From: Aestuariibacter sp. GS-14
GTDB lineage: Bacteria > Pseudomonadota > Gammaproteobacteria > Enterobacterales > Alteromonadaceae
Assembly: GCF_006494365.1 (NCBI RefSeq)
Contig: NZ_VHIP01000003.1
Coordinates: forward strand, 248,001 to 312,000
Reading direction: 5' to 3'
Length of the DNA: 64,000 bases
The notes under the pieces were generated by a model. That model worked only from the letters and a program-made list of their open reading frames with translations, was not told the DNA's origin and made no database searches. This document shows, piece by piece, positions 1-9,755 of the stretch. Numbering within the stretch: position 1 is the stretch's first letter; each line of letters opens with the position of its first letter. The position numbers were made by a program, and so were the translations under genes.

Positions 1-60
1 GTAAGTGTTTAATCACCCAGGTAAAATACCAAACGTCCATAACAGTGTTTAAGAAAGCTC

Positions 61-1146
61 ATGAAACAAGTATTTAATTTCAGTGCCGGTCCAGCCATGC
101 TGCCAGCAGCGGTAATGACCAAAGCACAACAAGAATTCACTAACTGGCGTGACAGCGGTTGCTCAGTCATGGAAGTCAGTCACCGCGGTGCTGATTTTAT
201 TGAAATCGCTGCTCAGGCTGAGCAGGATCTTCGCGACTTGCTTAGTGTGCCAGACAACTACAAAGTACTGTTTTTACAGGGTGGTGGGCGAGGTCAGTTT
301 GCCGCAGTACCGTTGAACCTGTCGTCCAGTAACGATACTTCACTGCATCTTGTCAGTGGCTCATGGTCTCGTGGTGCCGTGGAAGAAGCGGAAAAGTACA
401 ACCAGGCCAAAGTCATTGGTGAAGTGGTTGAGCACAACGGTTTTCAAACCGTGCCTAAACCTGCGTTGGCAGATATCGACCAATCAGCAGCGTATTTGCA
501 TTTCTGCCCCAACGAAACGGTTGATGGTATTGCATTTGACTGGTTGCCAGACGCAGGCAAGGTGCCGCTGGTAGCCGATATGTCATCAAACATCCTGTCT
601 AAGCCAATTGATGTAAGCAAATACGGTGTAATTTATGCCGGTGCTCAGAAGAATATTGGCCCGTCTGGTTTGTCGCTGGTCATTGTTCGTGATGATCTGA
701 TTGGTAAGGCTCGTCAGAGTACGCCATCGATTTTTGATTATGCGTTAATGGCAAACAGTGACTCCATGTACAACACGCCGCCTACATTTTCATGGTACCT
801 GGCTGGTCTGGTGTTCCAGTGGTTAAAAGAGCAGGGTGGTGTTGAAGCTATGGCCAGTGTCAATCAGCATAAAGCTGACTTACTGTATACCGCTATTGAT
901 GATTCGTCGTTCTATCGCAACAACGTTCATCCGGATAACCGTTCAATTATGAATGTGCCTTTCCATCTGGCCGACCCTGCGCTGGATAAAGTGTTTCTTG
1001 AAAAGTCTAAGGAAGCAGGTTTGATGGCACTGAAAGGTCACCGCTCAGTAGGTGGAATGCGAGCCAGTATTTACAATGCAATGCCGGTTGAAGGCGTAGA
1101 AGCGTTGGTGAAGTTTATGCGTGAGTTCGAGGAGCATTACGCATGA
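61..1146 (+). CDS. serC: Phosphoserine aminotransferase SerC
   Basis: PLP-dependent class V aminotransferase that converts 3-phosphohydroxypyruvate plus glutamate to phosphoserine in serine synthesis. It also acts on the pyridoxine pathway intermediate. The 361-residue length matches the family. The N-terminus reads [12 protein letters not shown], a GGGRGQF substrate/PLP loop lies near residue 74, and the PLP lysine sits in [10 protein letters not shown] (K197). The C-terminus has the usual [17 protein letters not shown] stretch. The stop codon overlaps the aroA start by 4 bp (ATGA), so the two are probably translationally coupled, an arrangement common in gammaproteobacteria. Identification is secure. 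Confidence 0.97.
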   Translation: MKQVFNFSAGPAMLPAAVMTKAQQEFTNWRDSGCSVMEVSHRGADFIEIAAQAEQDLRDLLSVPDNYKVLFLQGGGRGQFAAVPLNLSSSNDTSLHLVSGSWSRGAVEEAEKYNQAKVIGEVVEHNGFQTVPKPALADIDQSAAYLHFCPNETVDGIAFDWLPDAGKVPLVADMSSNILSKPIDVSKYGVIYAGAQKNIGPSGLSLVIVRDDLIGKARQSTPSIFDYALMANSDSMYNTPPTFSWYLAGLVFQWLKEQGGVEAMASVNQHKADLLYTAIDDSSFYRNNVHPDNRSIMNVPFHLADPALDKVFLEKSKEAGLMALKGHRSVGGMRASIYNAMPVEGVEALVKFMREFEEHYA

Positions 1147-2432
1147 CAGTAGCGCAATTAACGTTATCGCCTGTAACCGCCGTAAACGGTGAAGTGAATG
1201 TACCTGGCTCAAAAAGTTTATCTAATCGGGCTCTACTGTTAGCAGCATTGGCAAAGGGAACGACTACCCTGACTAATTTGCTCGACAGCGACGACATTCG
1301 GCATATGTTAAATGCACTGACTCAGCTTGGTGTAAGTTATTCTTTAAGTGAGTGCAAAACAGAGTGCACTGTGCAGGGGCTGGGTGGCGCGTTTAACCAT
1401 GAAGCACCGTTAGAACTGTTTTTGGGTAACGCAGGTACTGCCATGCGTCCTCTATGTGCCGCACTGGCCGCATCTACTGTGAACGTTACACTTACCGGTG
1501 AGCCTCGCATGGAAGAGCGCCCGATTGGCGATTTAGTTGATGCACTGGTAGAGGCTGGCGCGGATATTTCTTACCTGAAGAACCCGGGATATCCGCCGTT
1601 ACACATTGCAGGAAAAACGCTGCAGGGTGGCAAATTATCGGTAGATGGCAGTGTATCCAGTCAATTCTTAACGGCTCTCTTAATGGCAGCGCCTTTATTT
1701 AAGGAAGACACGACTATTAGTATTAAGGGTGATTTAGTGTCTAAGCCTTATATAGACATTACCCTGGATACAATGGCTAAGTTTGGCGTACAGGTTGACA
1801 ATCACAATTATCAGCACTTTACCATTAATGCCGGTCAGCAATACATTGCGCCTGAGCGTTTTTTGGTTGAAGGTGACGCGTCATCTGCTTCGTATTTTTT
1901 AGCAGCAGGGGCGATTAAAGGTGGCACAGTAAAAGTAACCGGTATTGGCAAACAAAGCATTCAGGGCGATATCCGTTTTGCGGACGTGCTCGAAGCAATG
2001 GGTGCTAAAGTGGAATGGTTCGACGATTGTGTGGTTATCCACGGCGCGACGTTACATGGCGTTGACATGGACATGAATCACATACCGGATGCCGCCATGA
2101 CAATCGCGGTTGCAGCATTGTTTGCCGAGGGCGATACCTGTATTCGCAACATTTATAACTGGCGGGTAAAAGAAACCGACCGGCTAAATGCCATGGCAAC
2201 AGAGTTGCGCAAATTGGGCGTGGATGTAGAAGAAGGACACGATTATATTCGCGTTACACCTGCTCCTGCATTGCAGCATGCTGAAATCGATACCTATAAC
2301 GACCACCGCATTGCTATGTGTTTTTCGCTGGTGAGTTTAAGTGATACGCCGGTAACCATTAATGATCCGGGCTGTACTGCCAAAACATTTCCTGATTATT
2401 TCACGCGATTTGCCACAATCTGTCATCGTTAA
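1143..2432 (+). CDS. aroA: 3-phosphoshikimate 1-carboxyvinyltransferase (EPSP synthase)
   Basis: Shikimate pathway enzyme joining shikimate-3-phosphate and phosphoenolpyruvate to form EPSP, leading to chorismate. The 429 residues match class I enzymes. The sequence shows the phosphate-binding [10 protein letters not shown] (residues 21-30), the PEP-site motif [11 protein letters not shown] (about 94-104), RVKETDRL (about 341-348) and YNDHRIAM (about 385-392). The start overlaps serC by 4 bp. A hairpin about 20 bp after the stop probably marks the end of the serC-aroA message. Confidence 0.97.
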   Translation: MTVAQLTLSPVTAVNGEVNVPGSKSLSNRALLLAALAKGTTTLTNLLDSDDIRHMLNALTQLGVSYSLSECKTECTVQGLGGAFNHEAPLELFLGNAGTAMRPLCAALAASTVNVTLTGEPRMEERPIGDLVDALVEAGADISYLKNPGYPPLHIAGKTLQGGKLSVDGSVSSQFLTALLMAAPLFKEDTTISIKGDLVSKPYIDITLDTMAKFGVQVDNHNYQHFTINAGQQYIAPERFLVEGDASSASYFLAAGAIKGGTVKVTGIGKQSIQGDIRFADVLEAMGAKVEWFDDCVVIHGATLHGVDMDMNHIPDAAMTIAVAALFAEGDTCIRNIYNWRVKETDRLNAMATELRKLGVDVEEGHDYIRVTPAPALQHAEIDTYNDHRIAMCFSLVSLSDTPVTINDPGCTAKTFPDYFTRFATICHR

Positions 2433-2450
2433 GTCAGATTTCTTTTTTAT

Positions 2451-2481
2451 CATGCTCACTGGCTGTAGCGCAGTGAGCATG
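2451..2481 (+). terminator. Hairpin after aroA, possible terminator
   Basis: A perfect 11-bp stem (CATGCTCACTG and CAGTGAGCATG) with a 9-nt loop lies 18 bp after the aroA stop. It is not followed by a clear T run on the + strand, because the T-rich stretch lies before the stem. It is therefore not a canonical intrinsic terminator and may instead protect the 3' end or assist Rho-dependent termination. Confidence 0.4.
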
Positions 2482-2570
2482 AATTTCCTCTCATGGCAAT
2501 ATCCTGCACTTTCTCAGTAAGAATATGACAATGAAAATCAAACAGGTCGGAGCATTATTGACTTGTATCA

Positions 2571-2598
2571 TTGCCAATTCGACTGACACGCGTATAAT
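2571..2598 (+). promoter_or_regulatory. Likely sigma70 promoter for cmk(-rpsA)
   Basis: TTGCCA at 2571-2576 and a perfect TATAAT at 2593-2598 are separated by 16 bp, about 50 bp before the cmk start. Nothing else in the aroA-cmk gap resembles a promoter as well. It supports cmk starting a separate transcription unit. Confidence 0.6.
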
Positions 2599-2650
2599 TG
2601 CGGCCGATTTCGACAATCCATTAACAAAAATTTAAATAACTGGAGCAGGT

Positions 2651-3322
2651 ATGCATCCAACACCCGTAGTAACGGTAGATGGCCCGAGTGGTGCCGGGAA
2701 AGGGACCTTAAGCGCTTTATTGGCAGAAAAATTGAATTGGCATTTGCTCGACAGCGGTGCGATTTACCGGGTTTTGGCGGTTGCCGCCATGCATCACGAT
2801 CTACCTATTGACGACGAAGCCGCCATAGTGCCATTGGCTTCCGGTCTTGACGTGAGTTTTGAGACAGAAAATAACCAACGCCGTGTGGTATTGGAAGGCG
2901 AAGACGTAACGGATGATATCCGTACGGAAGAAGTAGGCGCTGTGGCTTCTCAGATTGCTTCGCTGGCCAGAGTTCGCGAAGCACTGTTGAGACGACAGCG
3001 TGCTTTTCAGCAAGCACCAGGGCTCATTGCTGACGGCCGTGACATGGGAACGGTGGTGTTCCCGGACGCAGTAGTAAAACTATTCCTTACTGCCAGCGCG
3101 GAAGCGCGCGCAGAGCGCCGCTATACGCAGTTGAAAGATAAGGGGATGGATGTTAATATTGCGCGCCTTTTAACCGATATCAAGGCCAGAGACGAGCGTG
3201 ATTCACAGCGTTCTGTTGCTCCCCTGGTACCGGCTGAAGATGCAATAATTATTGATTCAACAGATTTGGATATTAACCAGGTCTTTGATAGTGCTATGGA
3301 AATCATCAATTCCAGACTCTGA
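2651..3322 (+). CDS. cmk: Cytidylate kinase
   Basis: Phosphorylates CMP and dCMP with ATP. The 223 residues are typical of the short bacterial form. The P-loop GPSGAGKG spans residues 11-18, followed by the [12 protein letters not shown] substrate region and [13 protein letters not shown], which contributes to nucleotide binding. A TGGAGCAGG Shine-Dalgarno sits just before the ATG. Its position upstream of rpsA is the classical gammaproteobacterial order. Confidence 0.97.
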   Translation: MHPTPVVTVDGPSGAGKGTLSALLAEKLNWHLLDSGAIYRVLAVAAMHHDLPIDDEAAIVPLASGLDVSFETENNQRRVVLEGEDVTDDIRTEEVGAVASQIASLARVREALLRRQRAFQQAPGLIADGRDMGTVVFPDAVVKLFLTASAEARAERRYTQLKDKGMDVNIARLLTDIKARDERDSQRSVAPLVPAEDAIIIDSTDLDINQVFDSAMEIINSRL

Positions 3323-3350
3323 GTCCGGAGGCGTGTTTCACCATCGCAAC

Positions 3351-3411
3351 AGTTATTACAGGACGTAATAACTTTGATTAATAACCCCACGGTATCGGGA
3401 ATGTAGCGTGG
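3351..3411 (+). promoter_or_regulatory. rpsA leader hairpins (S1 translational control region)
   Basis: The 118-bp cmk-rpsA gap contains a perfect 9-bp stem (AGTTATTAC 3351-3359, GTAATAACT 3365-3373) whose 5-nt loop is AGGAC. A second, weaker stem (CCACG 3387-3391, CGTGG 3407-3411) encloses a GGGA. The rpsA start at 3441 has no Shine-Dalgarno and lies in AU-rich sequence. From established knowledge, E. coli rpsA is translated without a strong SD through leader hairpins carrying GGA loops, and S1 represses it. The layout here agrees; the regulation itself is inferred. Confidence 0.55.
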
Positions 3412-3440
3412 ATGTCAACTGAATATATTTACTTAATTAT

Positions 3441-5111
3441 ATGATTGAAAATTTTGCACAACTTTTTGAAGAGAGCTTACAAGAACTGGAAACTCGTCCT
3501 GGTTCAATTGTAAAAGGTACTGTTGTATCAATTGATAAAGACATCGTTCTGGTAGACGCAGGCCTCAAATCAGAAAGTGCCATCCCAGTTGAACAATTTA
3601 AAAATGCTGACGGCGAATTAGAAATCGCTATCGGTGACGAAGTTGATGTTGCGTTAGACGCAGTTGAAGACGGCTTCGGTGAAACTATCCTGTCTCGTGA
3701 AAAAGCGAAGCGTCACGAAGCGTGGGTTGAACTGGAAAAAGCTTACGAAGACAAAGTTACTATCAAAGGCATCATTAACGGTAAAGTTAAAGGCGGTTTC
3801 ACTGTTGAAGTTAACAGTGTACGCGCGTTCCTGCCTGGTTCACTGGTTGACGTACGTCCAGTACGTGACACCACTCACCTGGAAGGCAAAGAGCTTGAGT
3901 TTAAAGTAATCAAGCTGGACGCTAAGCGTAACAACGTAGTTGTTTCTCGTCGTGCCGTTATCGAAGCAGAAAGCAGCGCAGAGCGCGAATCACTGTTGTC
4001 GAACCTGGAAGAAGGTCATGAAGTTAAAGGTATCGTTAAGAACCTGACTGACTACGGTGCGTTCGTTGATTTAGGCGGTGTAGACGGCCTGCTGCACATC
4101 ACTGACATGGCTTGGAAACGCGTTAAGCACCCAAGCGAAATTGTAAATGTTGGTGACGAAATCAATGTTAAAGTATTGAAGTTCGACAAAGACAAGCAAC
4201 GTGTATCTCTGGGCATGAAGCAAATGGGTAACGACCCATGGCAAGAAATTGCACAACGCTACCCAGAAGGCACTCGCATCACTGGTCAGGTAACTAACCT
4301 GACTGACTACGGTTGTTTCGTAGAGATCGAAGACGGTGTTGAAGGTCTGGTTCACGTGTCTGAAATGGATTGGACTAACAAGAACATCCACCCATCTAAG
4401 GTTGTTAACCTGGGCGACACAGTAACTGTTATGGTTCTGGAAATCGACGAAGAGCGTCGTCGTATTTCTCTGGGTCTGAAGCAGTGCATCGATAACCCAT
4501 GGGAAACTTTCGCTAAGTCACACGAAAAAGGTGACAAAGTGTCTGGTAAGATCAAGTCAATCACAGACTTCGGTATCTTTATCGGCCTGGATGGCGGCAT
4601 CGATGGTTTGGTTCACCTGTCTGACATTTCTTGGAACAAGACTGGCGAAGAAGCCGTTCGCGACTTCAAGAAAGGCGACGAAATCTCTGCAGTTGTGTTG
4701 CAAGTCGACCCAGAGCGTGAGCGTATTTCTTTAGGCGTTAAGCAAATCGAAGAAGATCCTTTCAACAAGTATCTGACAGATACTAAGAAAGGTGCTATCG
4801 TTGTTGGTACAGTTACCGCAGTTGATGCGAAAGGTGTTACTGTTAACCTGGCAGAAGAAGTGGAAGGCTACATTCGTGTTGCAGACTTGTCTCGTGACCG
4901 CGTAGAAGACGCTTCTGAAGAAGTGAACGTTGGCGACTCTATCGAAGCTAAGTTCATCGGTGTTGACCGTAAGAACCGTATCGTTAACCTGTCTGTTAAA
5001 GCAAAAGACCAGGCTGACGAGAAAGAAGCTATCGATAAAGTAAATCAGCAGGAAGAAGCTGGTTTTGCTAACGCAATGGCTGAAGCCTTTAAAGCGGCAA
5101 AAGGCGAGTAA
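3441..5111 (+). CDS. rpsA: 30S ribosomal protein S1
   Basis: RNA-binding ribosomal protein that recruits structured or SD-poor mRNAs to the 30S subunit. The 556 residues are within one of the E. coli length. Six S1-type OB-fold repeats are visible, with recurring [24 protein letters not shown] and GLVH(V/L)S elements. The first two repeats are divergent ribosome-binding modules. The N-terminus reads [13 protein letters not shown], as expected. Codon use is strongly biased, as for a highly expressed gene. The start lacks an SD, which is typical of rpsA. Confidence 0.98.
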   Translation: MIENFAQLFEESLQELETRPGSIVKGTVVSIDKDIVLVDAGLKSESAIPVEQFKNADGELEIAIGDEVDVALDAVEDGFGETILSREKAKRHEAWVELEKAYEDKVTIKGIINGKVKGGFTVEVNSVRAFLPGSLVDVRPVRDTTHLEGKELEFKVIKLDAKRNNVVVSRRAVIEAESSAERESLLSNLEEGHEVKGIVKNLTDYGAFVDLGGVDGLLHITDMAWKRVKHPSEIVNVGDEINVKVLKFDKDKQRVSLGMKQMGNDPWQEIAQRYPEGTRITGQVTNLTDYGCFVEIEDGVEGLVHVSEMDWTNKNIHPSKVVNLGDTVTVMVLEIDEERRRISLGLKQCIDNPWETFAKSHEKGDKVSGKIKSITDFGIFIGLDGGIDGLVHLSDISWNKTGEEAVRDFKKGDEISAVVLQVDPERERISLGVKQIEEDPFNKYLTDTKKGAIVVGTVTAVDAKGVTVNLAEEVEGYIRVADLSRDRVEDASEEVNVGDSIEAKFIGVDRKNRIVNLSVKAKDQADEKEAIDKVNQQEEAGFANAMAEAFKAAKGE

Positions 5112-5130
5112 TCTCCTTTTGTAGCATCTG

Positions 5131-5156
5131 ACGCACAGTGTATAAGCGCTGTGCGT
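5131..5156 (+). terminator. Hairpin after rpsA
   Basis: An 8-bp perfect stem (ACGCACAG and CTGTGCGT) with a 10-nt loop begins 20 bp after the rpsA stop and is followed by only a few T residues. It could be a partial terminator or attenuator between rpsA and ihfB. Confidence 0.45.
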
Positions 5157-5201
5157 TTACTGATGTAGCTGTTTAATATCGACGATGACAAAGAGGTTAC
5201 C

Positions 5202-5489
5202 ATGACCAAGTCTGAACTAATTGAGCGGCTCGCTGATCAGGCACGCCATATCCCGGCCAAAGATCTTGAATCTGCTATCAAAGAAATGTTGGAACAAATG
5301 GCGCAAACTCTGCAAAAGGGTGATCGCATTGAAATCCGCGGATTTGGTAGTTTTTCATTGCATTTCCGGGCACCACGTGTCGGTCGTAATCCTAAGACTG
5401 GCGAAACGGTGGAGCTGGACGGTAAATACGTTCCTCACTTCAAGCCTGGTAAAGAGCTACGTGACCGGGTAAACGAGTCAATAGCCTGA
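5202..5489 (+). CDS. ihfB: Integration host factor subunit beta
   Basis: Forms the IHF heterodimer with IhfA and bends DNA sharply in recombination, replication and transcription. At 95 residues it is the usual length. It has the N-terminal [11 protein letters not shown] helix, the [10 protein letters not shown] segment and the DNA-intercalating beta-arm with the RNPKTGE proline turn. A purine-rich AAAGAGG lies before the ATG. It follows rpsA directly, as in E. coli. Confidence 0.97.
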   Translation: MTKSELIERLADQARHIPAKDLESAIKEMLEQMAQTLQKGDRIEIRGFGSFSLHFRAPRVGRNPKTGETVELDGKYVPHFKPGKELRDRVNESIA

Positions 5490-5496
5490 TTTAAAT

Positions 5497-5526
5497 AAAA
5501 AAAGCACTTTTAAAGGTGCTTTTTTT
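5497..5526 (+). terminator. Rho-independent terminator after ihfB
   Basis: A near-perfect stem built on AAGCAC and GGTGCTT with a 7-nt A/T-rich loop ends in seven T residues. It starts 8 bp after the ihfB stop and is a clear intrinsic terminator. Confidence 0.9.
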
Positions 5527-5597
5527 GTATATCAATACTGTAACAGGGTAAGCATTTTGCTATCCTGCATTTATTGTTTCTTGTTGGGAATGCTTTC

Positions 5598-5852
5598 TTG
5601 AAAGGCTTAGTGTTTTTTGTTTGTATCGTCATATTGCTGGTTCTGGCTGTTGCAATTGGTTCACAGAATAACGCAGTAATCTCGGTTAACTATTTAATAG
5701 CCAAATCAGAAATAACCATTGCCACTCTCATCGCCGTCGCGGTAGCGGTAGGTGTTGTGGTAGGTGTGTTAGCGGTTTTGAGTAGTTGGCTGGCGTTACG
5801 CGTAAAACTGATCAGACTGCAAACTAAGCTCAACCGACTTCAGAAAGAATAA
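5598..5852 (+). CDS. lapA: Lipopolysaccharide assembly protein A (LapA)
   Basis: Inner-membrane protein that works with LapB in controlling LpxC level and LPS synthesis. I chose TTG at 5598 (84 residues) because it gives the N-terminus MKGLVFFVCIV, lines up with E. coli YciS, and has GGGA about 9 bp upstream. The open frame extends to another TTG at 5574. Two transmembrane helices are visible (about residues 3-22 and 38-62) around the conserved GSQNNAVISVNYL, followed by a basic helical tail. It lies 5 bp before lapB. Confidence 0.88.
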   Translation: MKGLVFFVCIVILLVLAVAIGSQNNAVISVNYLIAKSEITIATLIAVAVAVGVVVGVLAVLSSWLALRVKLIRLQTKLNRLQKE

Positions 5853-5857
5853 TCTTC

Positions 5858-7018
5858 ATGTTAGAGCTGCTATTTTTGCTGCTTCCCGTGGCCGCCGGTT
5901 ACGGATACATCATGGGGCGGAACAGCGTTAGACAAGCACAACGCAAGCAATCCAGTATACTCTCCAAGCATTACTATCGCGGCTTGAACTTTTTATTGTC
6001 TGATCAACCCGACAAAGCGGTTGATACGTTAATCAAAATGATTAACCTGAACAATGATACTGCCGAAACTCACATTGCCATGGGCAATTTTTTTCGTCAT
6101 CGCGGTGAAATAGACCGTGCCATTCGGGTTCACCAAAATCTGGTGGGACGCGACGAATTACAATCCAGCCAACGAGAAAATGCGCTACGCGAATTAGGCC
6201 GGGATTATATGCAGGCTGGCTTTCTGGAGCGCGCTGAAGACACCTTTGCAAAATTATTATCCAGTGATAAGCATTTCGACTTTGCTCAGCAGCAGTTATT
6301 TTCGATTTATCAAACAACCAAAGAATGGGAACGGGCAATCGCGCTTGCTGAAAAAATGCTGCAGGACAGTGATACCGTTCGCACTAAACTCGCGCATTTT
6401 TACTGTGAGCAGGCTCAGATTGAACTGGATCACCACAATCTGGAATCGGCCTTGTCGTTGCTGCAAAAGGCAGTGAATGCCGACGAAAATGCGACACGGC
6501 CATGGCTAATGCTAGGTCAGGTTACCTTCAACGAGGGGCGCTACAATGAGTCAATTGAATACTTGTTACAGGTTGCTCAACGCGAAGAAGACTGGTTTAT
6601 TGAAGCGATACCGGTTATTCAAAACATTACGGAAAAAACACAGGACTGGGATGCATTTGAAACCTTGCTAAATGAGCACTGGGTGCAATGCGCAACCGCT
6701 TATCTGGCAATGGTCACGGTAATGGTGAAACAAAATCGCAACCAGCAGGCGGCAGACTATTTATTTGCACAATTGCAGAAAACGCCTACCATGCGTGGCT
6801 TTCATCGGTTAATGCAGTTATACAGCGACAATACAACCGACGAAGATGCCAAAGTAACCTATCAGCATCTGGCTGAACTGGTTGGTAAACAAATTCAACA
6901 ACGTCCGCGGTATCGCTGTAAGAGCTGCGGATTTTCTGGACGTAAGCTTTATTGGTTATGTCCATCATGTAAAAAGTGGGGGGTTGTACACCCCATTCGT
7001 GGATTAGACGGAGAGTAG
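5858..7018 (+). CDS. lapB: Lipopolysaccharide assembly protein B (LapB)
   Basis: Membrane-anchored TPR adaptor that regulates FtsH-dependent turnover of LpxC and coordinates LPS synthesis. It has an N-terminal transmembrane segment (residues 1-20), a run of tetratricopeptide repeats (about 40-340), and a C-terminal rubredoxin-like metal knuckle with CxxC pairs C354/C357 and C368/C371. The 386 residues compare with 389 in E. coli. It sits 5 bp after lapA and 6 bp before pyrF, matching the conserved lapA-lapB-pyrF operon. Confidence 0.95.
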   Translation: MLELLFLLLPVAAGYGYIMGRNSVRQAQRKQSSILSKHYYRGLNFLLSDQPDKAVDTLIKMINLNNDTAETHIAMGNFFRHRGEIDRAIRVHQNLVGRDELQSSQRENALRELGRDYMQAGFLERAEDTFAKLLSSDKHFDFAQQQLFSIYQTTKEWERAIALAEKMLQDSDTVRTKLAHFYCEQAQIELDHHNLESALSLLQKAVNADENATRPWLMLGQVTFNEGRYNESIEYLLQVAQREEDWFIEAIPVIQNITEKTQDWDAFETLLNEHWVQCATAYLAMVTVMVKQNRNQQAADYLFAQLQKTPTMRGFHRLMQLYSDNTTDEDAKVTYQHLAELVGKQIQQRPRYRCKSCGFSGRKLYWLCPSCKKWGVVHPIRGLDGE

Positions 7019-7024
7019 TAAACA

Positions 7025-7723
7025 GTGACACAAGATCCTCGCGTCATCGTAGCGCTGGACTTCGACAATGTCGAACAAGCCAACCAACTGGTCGATCAAT
7101 TAACCCCTTCTGCCTGTAAGCTTAAAGTAGGCAAGGAGATGTTTACTTTGTTTGGGCCTGAATTTGTAAAATCCCTAATCACAAAAGGTTTTGACGTCTT
7201 TTTGGATCTTAAATTTCACGATATACCCAATACTGTGGCTAAAGCGTGTAAAGCAGCAGCGGAAATGGGAGTGTGGATGGTGAATGTGCATGCAAGTGGC
7301 GGCGCAGAGATGATGCGTAAGGCCAAGCTAGCTATTGAGAGTTCATCTCACCCAGAGACCAAACTCATCGCGGTTACCGTGTTAACCAGTATGGATCAGG
7401 CGCAGTTAAACGATGTAGTACCCCAGGTAACGCCCGCTGAACAAGTTGCAAAATTAGCAGCGCTTACAGCCGAAGCGGGATTAGACGGGGTAGTGTGTTC
7501 GGCCCAGGAAGCCGTGCTGCTCAGACAAACGCTTCCCGAGACATTTCTACTGGTGACGCCAGGTATTCGACCCGCAGGTGCGGATGTGGGCGACCAAAAG
7601 CGCGTTATGACGCCGGTAGATGCAATAGAGGCTGGCGTGAGCTATCTGGTAATGGGCAGACCTATTACTCAGGCTAATGACCCATTAGCAACACTTACCG
7701 CAGTTAACAATACAATTGCTTAA
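7025..7723 (+). CDS. pyrF: Orotidine 5'-phosphate decarboxylase
   Basis: Last step of UMP synthesis, decarboxylating OMP. It starts with GTG at 7025, with GGAGAG in the end of lapB serving as ribosome-binding site. The catalytic [10 protein letters not shown] (residues 61-70, K63 and D66) and the phosphate-binding TPGIRPAG near residue 178 are present. The 232-residue length is normal. It is the last gene of the lap operon and ends before a strong bidirectional terminator. Confidence 0.96.
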   Translation: MTQDPRVIVALDFDNVEQANQLVDQLTPSACKLKVGKEMFTLFGPEFVKSLITKGFDVFLDLKFHDIPNTVAKACKAAAEMGVWMVNVHASGGAEMMRKAKLAIESSSHPETKLIAVTVLTSMDQAQLNDVVPQVTPAEQVAKLAALTAEAGLDGVVCSAQEAVLLRQTLPETFLLVTPGIRPAGADVGDQKRVMTPVDAIEAGVSYLVMGRPITQANDPLATLTAVNNTIA

Positions 7724-7784
7724 TATTTGCGTCGATTAATTGTGCTCTGTACTTCAACGTTAGGTATAAACATGGCAAGTGAAT

Positions 7785-7817
7785 AAAAAAGGGGCCAATT
7801 AACATTGGCCCCTTTTT
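7785..7817. terminator. Bidirectional terminator between pyrF and ald
   Basis: A long perfect stem (AAAAAGGGGCCAAT and ATTGGCCCCTTTTT) with a 4-nt TAAC loop has A runs on one side and T runs on the other. It can stop pyrF transcription on + and ald transcription on -. The two genes converge here. Confidence 0.92.
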
Positions 7818-7841
7818 GTATCTGCTACCAGCACTAAGTGA

Positions 7842-8969
7842 TTATCTTAATGCATCCAAAGCTGGGGTATAAGTGATCCCCAGTTTGTCGCCAAGGGCTT
7901 CAACAACCGCTTGATAAGTTACTTTGCCTTCGTGAACATTTAAGCCATTCAACAAGTGAATGTCTTCTAACATTGCGCGTTTAGGGCCTTTGTTTGCCAA
8001 TGCCAGACCAAATGGCAGCGTAGCATTGTTCAGCGCCATAGTTGACGTTCTGGCTACGCCACCTGGCATGTTGGCTACACAGTAATGCACCACGTCATCA
8101 ATGATGTACACAGGATCCTGGTGCGTTGTTGCTTTTGAGGTTTCAAAACAGCCGCCCTGATCAATGGCTACGTCAACCAGTACTGAACCAGGTTTCATAT
8201 TCTTGATATGTTCACGGTTTAGCAGTTTAGGTGCTGCGGCGCCAGGGATAAGTACTGCACCAATTACCAAATCCGCATTGGCAGAATAGTGTTCAATGGC
8301 ATCAACGGTAGAGTACACCGTTTTTACCTGGCCGTTAAAAATGTCGTCCAACTGACGTAAACGCGGTAGCGAGCGGTCCAGAATGGTGACATCTGCACCC
8401 AGGCCCAGTGCCATTTTGGCTGCCTGCGTACCGACAACACCACCACCAATGATCAGTACTTTACCCGGTGCTACACCAGGTACACCACCTAATAAGGTGC
8501 CGCTGCCGCCATGCGCTTTTTCAAGATAATGCGCGCCTGCCTGAACTGACATACGGCCAGCGACTTCGCTCATTGGTGCCAATAGTGGCAAACCGCCATT
8601 GCGATCAGTTACGGTTTCGTAGGCGATACAAGTTGCGCCTGATGCAATTAACAACTGAGTTTGTTCTGGATCAGGAGCAAGGTGTAAGTAGGTATACAGC
8701 GTCTGGCCTTTGCGTAATTGTTTACACTCAGAAGGCTGTGGCTCTTTTACTTTAATGATCATTTCTGCTTCCGCAAAAATTTGCTCAGCAGAGTTTACAA
8801 TGGTTGCGCCTGCGTTTTGATACAGTTCATCTGTAAAACCAATTGCAGTGCCAGCATTGGTTTCAACCATTACCTGATGACCATGTGCAACGAACTCTTT
8901 TACAGCGGCTGGTGTTAAGCCAACGCGATACTCGTGATTTTTAATTTCTTTTGGTACGCCAACTAACAT
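7842..8969 (-). CDS. ald: Alanine dehydrogenase
   Basis: NAD-dependent interconversion of L-alanine with pyruvate and ammonia. The 375 residues match the family. The N-terminal [20 protein letters not shown] is diagnostic, catalytic K75 (IIKVKEP) and H96 (YLHLAPD) are in place, and a Rossmann GGGVVG lies near residue 175. It is divergent from lrp, with a shared 130-bp intergenic region. This matches the common arrangement in which an Lrp-type regulator controls ald, an inference from context. Confidence 0.96.
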   Translation of the reverse strand: MLVGVPKEIKNHEYRVGLTPAAVKEFVAHGHQVMVETNAGTAIGFTDELYQNAGATIVNSAEQIFAEAEMIIKVKEPQPSECKQLRKGQTLYTYLHLAPDPEQTQLLIASGATCIAYETVTDRNGGLPLLAPMSEVAGRMSVQAGAHYLEKAHGGSGTLLGGVPGVAPGKVLIIGGGVVGTQAAKMALGLGADVTILDRSLPRLRQLDDIFNGQVKTVYSTVDAIEHYSANADLVIGAVLIPGAAAPKLLNREHIKNMKPGSVLVDVAIDQGGCFETSKATTHQDPVYIIDDVVHYCVANMPGGVARTSTMALNNATLPFGLALANKGPKRAMLEDIHLLNGLNVHEGKVTYQAVVEALGDKLGITYTPALDALR

Positions 8970-9101
8970 GCTTTTCCCCGTCTCAAATTGGGTTGTTCAA
9001 TAAAGATGCTGAGTATAGCGAATGATTTAGAAATATATCTGCTGTAATTTATAAAGTTGCAGTGTTATATTTTGGCTAAATCCCATATCGCAAAATTAAA
9101 T

Positions 9102-9587
9102 ATGCTGGTAAAAACGCCGAAACATCTCGATCGTATTGATAGAAATATACTTTCTGTACTGCAAAAAGATGGCCGAATATCCAATGTGGAATTAGCCAAG
9201 CAAGTGGGCTTGAGTCCAAGTCCTTGTTTAGAAAGGGTTAAACGGCTAGAGTCCCAGGGGTATATTCTGGGTTATCATGCGTTACTGAATCCACAGAAGC
9301 TGGGTGCAGCAATGCTGGTGTTTGTAGAAATTACATTAACAAAAACATCCGTCGACATCTTTGCCGATTTTTCAGCTGCGGTTCAGCAACATGATGATAT
9401 ACAAGAGTGTCACCTGGTTTCTGGTAATTTTGACTTTCTGTTAAAAGCGCGGGTTGCAGATATGTCGAGTTATCGAAAATTGCTGGGTGATACGTTGCTT
9501 AGACTACCTGGTGTCAGTGCGTCGCGCACCTATGTGGTAATGGAAGAAGTTAAGAGTACCAATAGTCTTAGAATTAATACAAAATAG
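9102..9587 (+). CDS. lrp: Leucine-responsive regulatory protein Lrp
   Basis: Feast/famine regulator. An N-terminal winged helix (DRIDRNILSVLQKDGRISN onward) is followed by a ligand-binding RAM domain ending in RTYVVMEEVKSTNSLRINTK. Sequence and length (161 residues) match true Lrp rather than the shorter AsnC-like paralogues. I chose ATG 9102 because it gives the E. coli-like N-terminus; the open frame runs back to TTG 9057. There is no strong SD. It is divergent from ald, and downstream comes ftsK, the enterobacterial lrp-ftsK-lolA-rarA-serS order. Confidence 0.93.
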   Translation: MLVKTPKHLDRIDRNILSVLQKDGRISNVELAKQVGLSPSPCLERVKRLESQGYILGYHALLNPQKLGAAMLVFVEITLTKTSVDIFADFSAAVQQHDDIQECHLVSGNFDFLLKARVADMSSYRKLLGDTLLRLPGVSASRTYVVMEEVKSTNSLRINTK

Positions 9588-9755
9588 CGTAGTATTGAGA
9601 ATACGCCTCAGGTGTATATTGGGCGCATACAGTAAATCAGGCGCAGATATTGCTGTAATGATTGCATTGCCAAGTGTGATATAACGTGGGCTGATTCTGA
9701 TTAACCTTGTAAGCGGTGTTAATCAGTAATACATAGTTAATACAATAATGACAGT

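Noticed and set aside
2451-2481. Canonical intrinsic terminator after aroA
   Set aside because: The stem is perfect but lacks a following T run, so it is listed only as a possible terminator.
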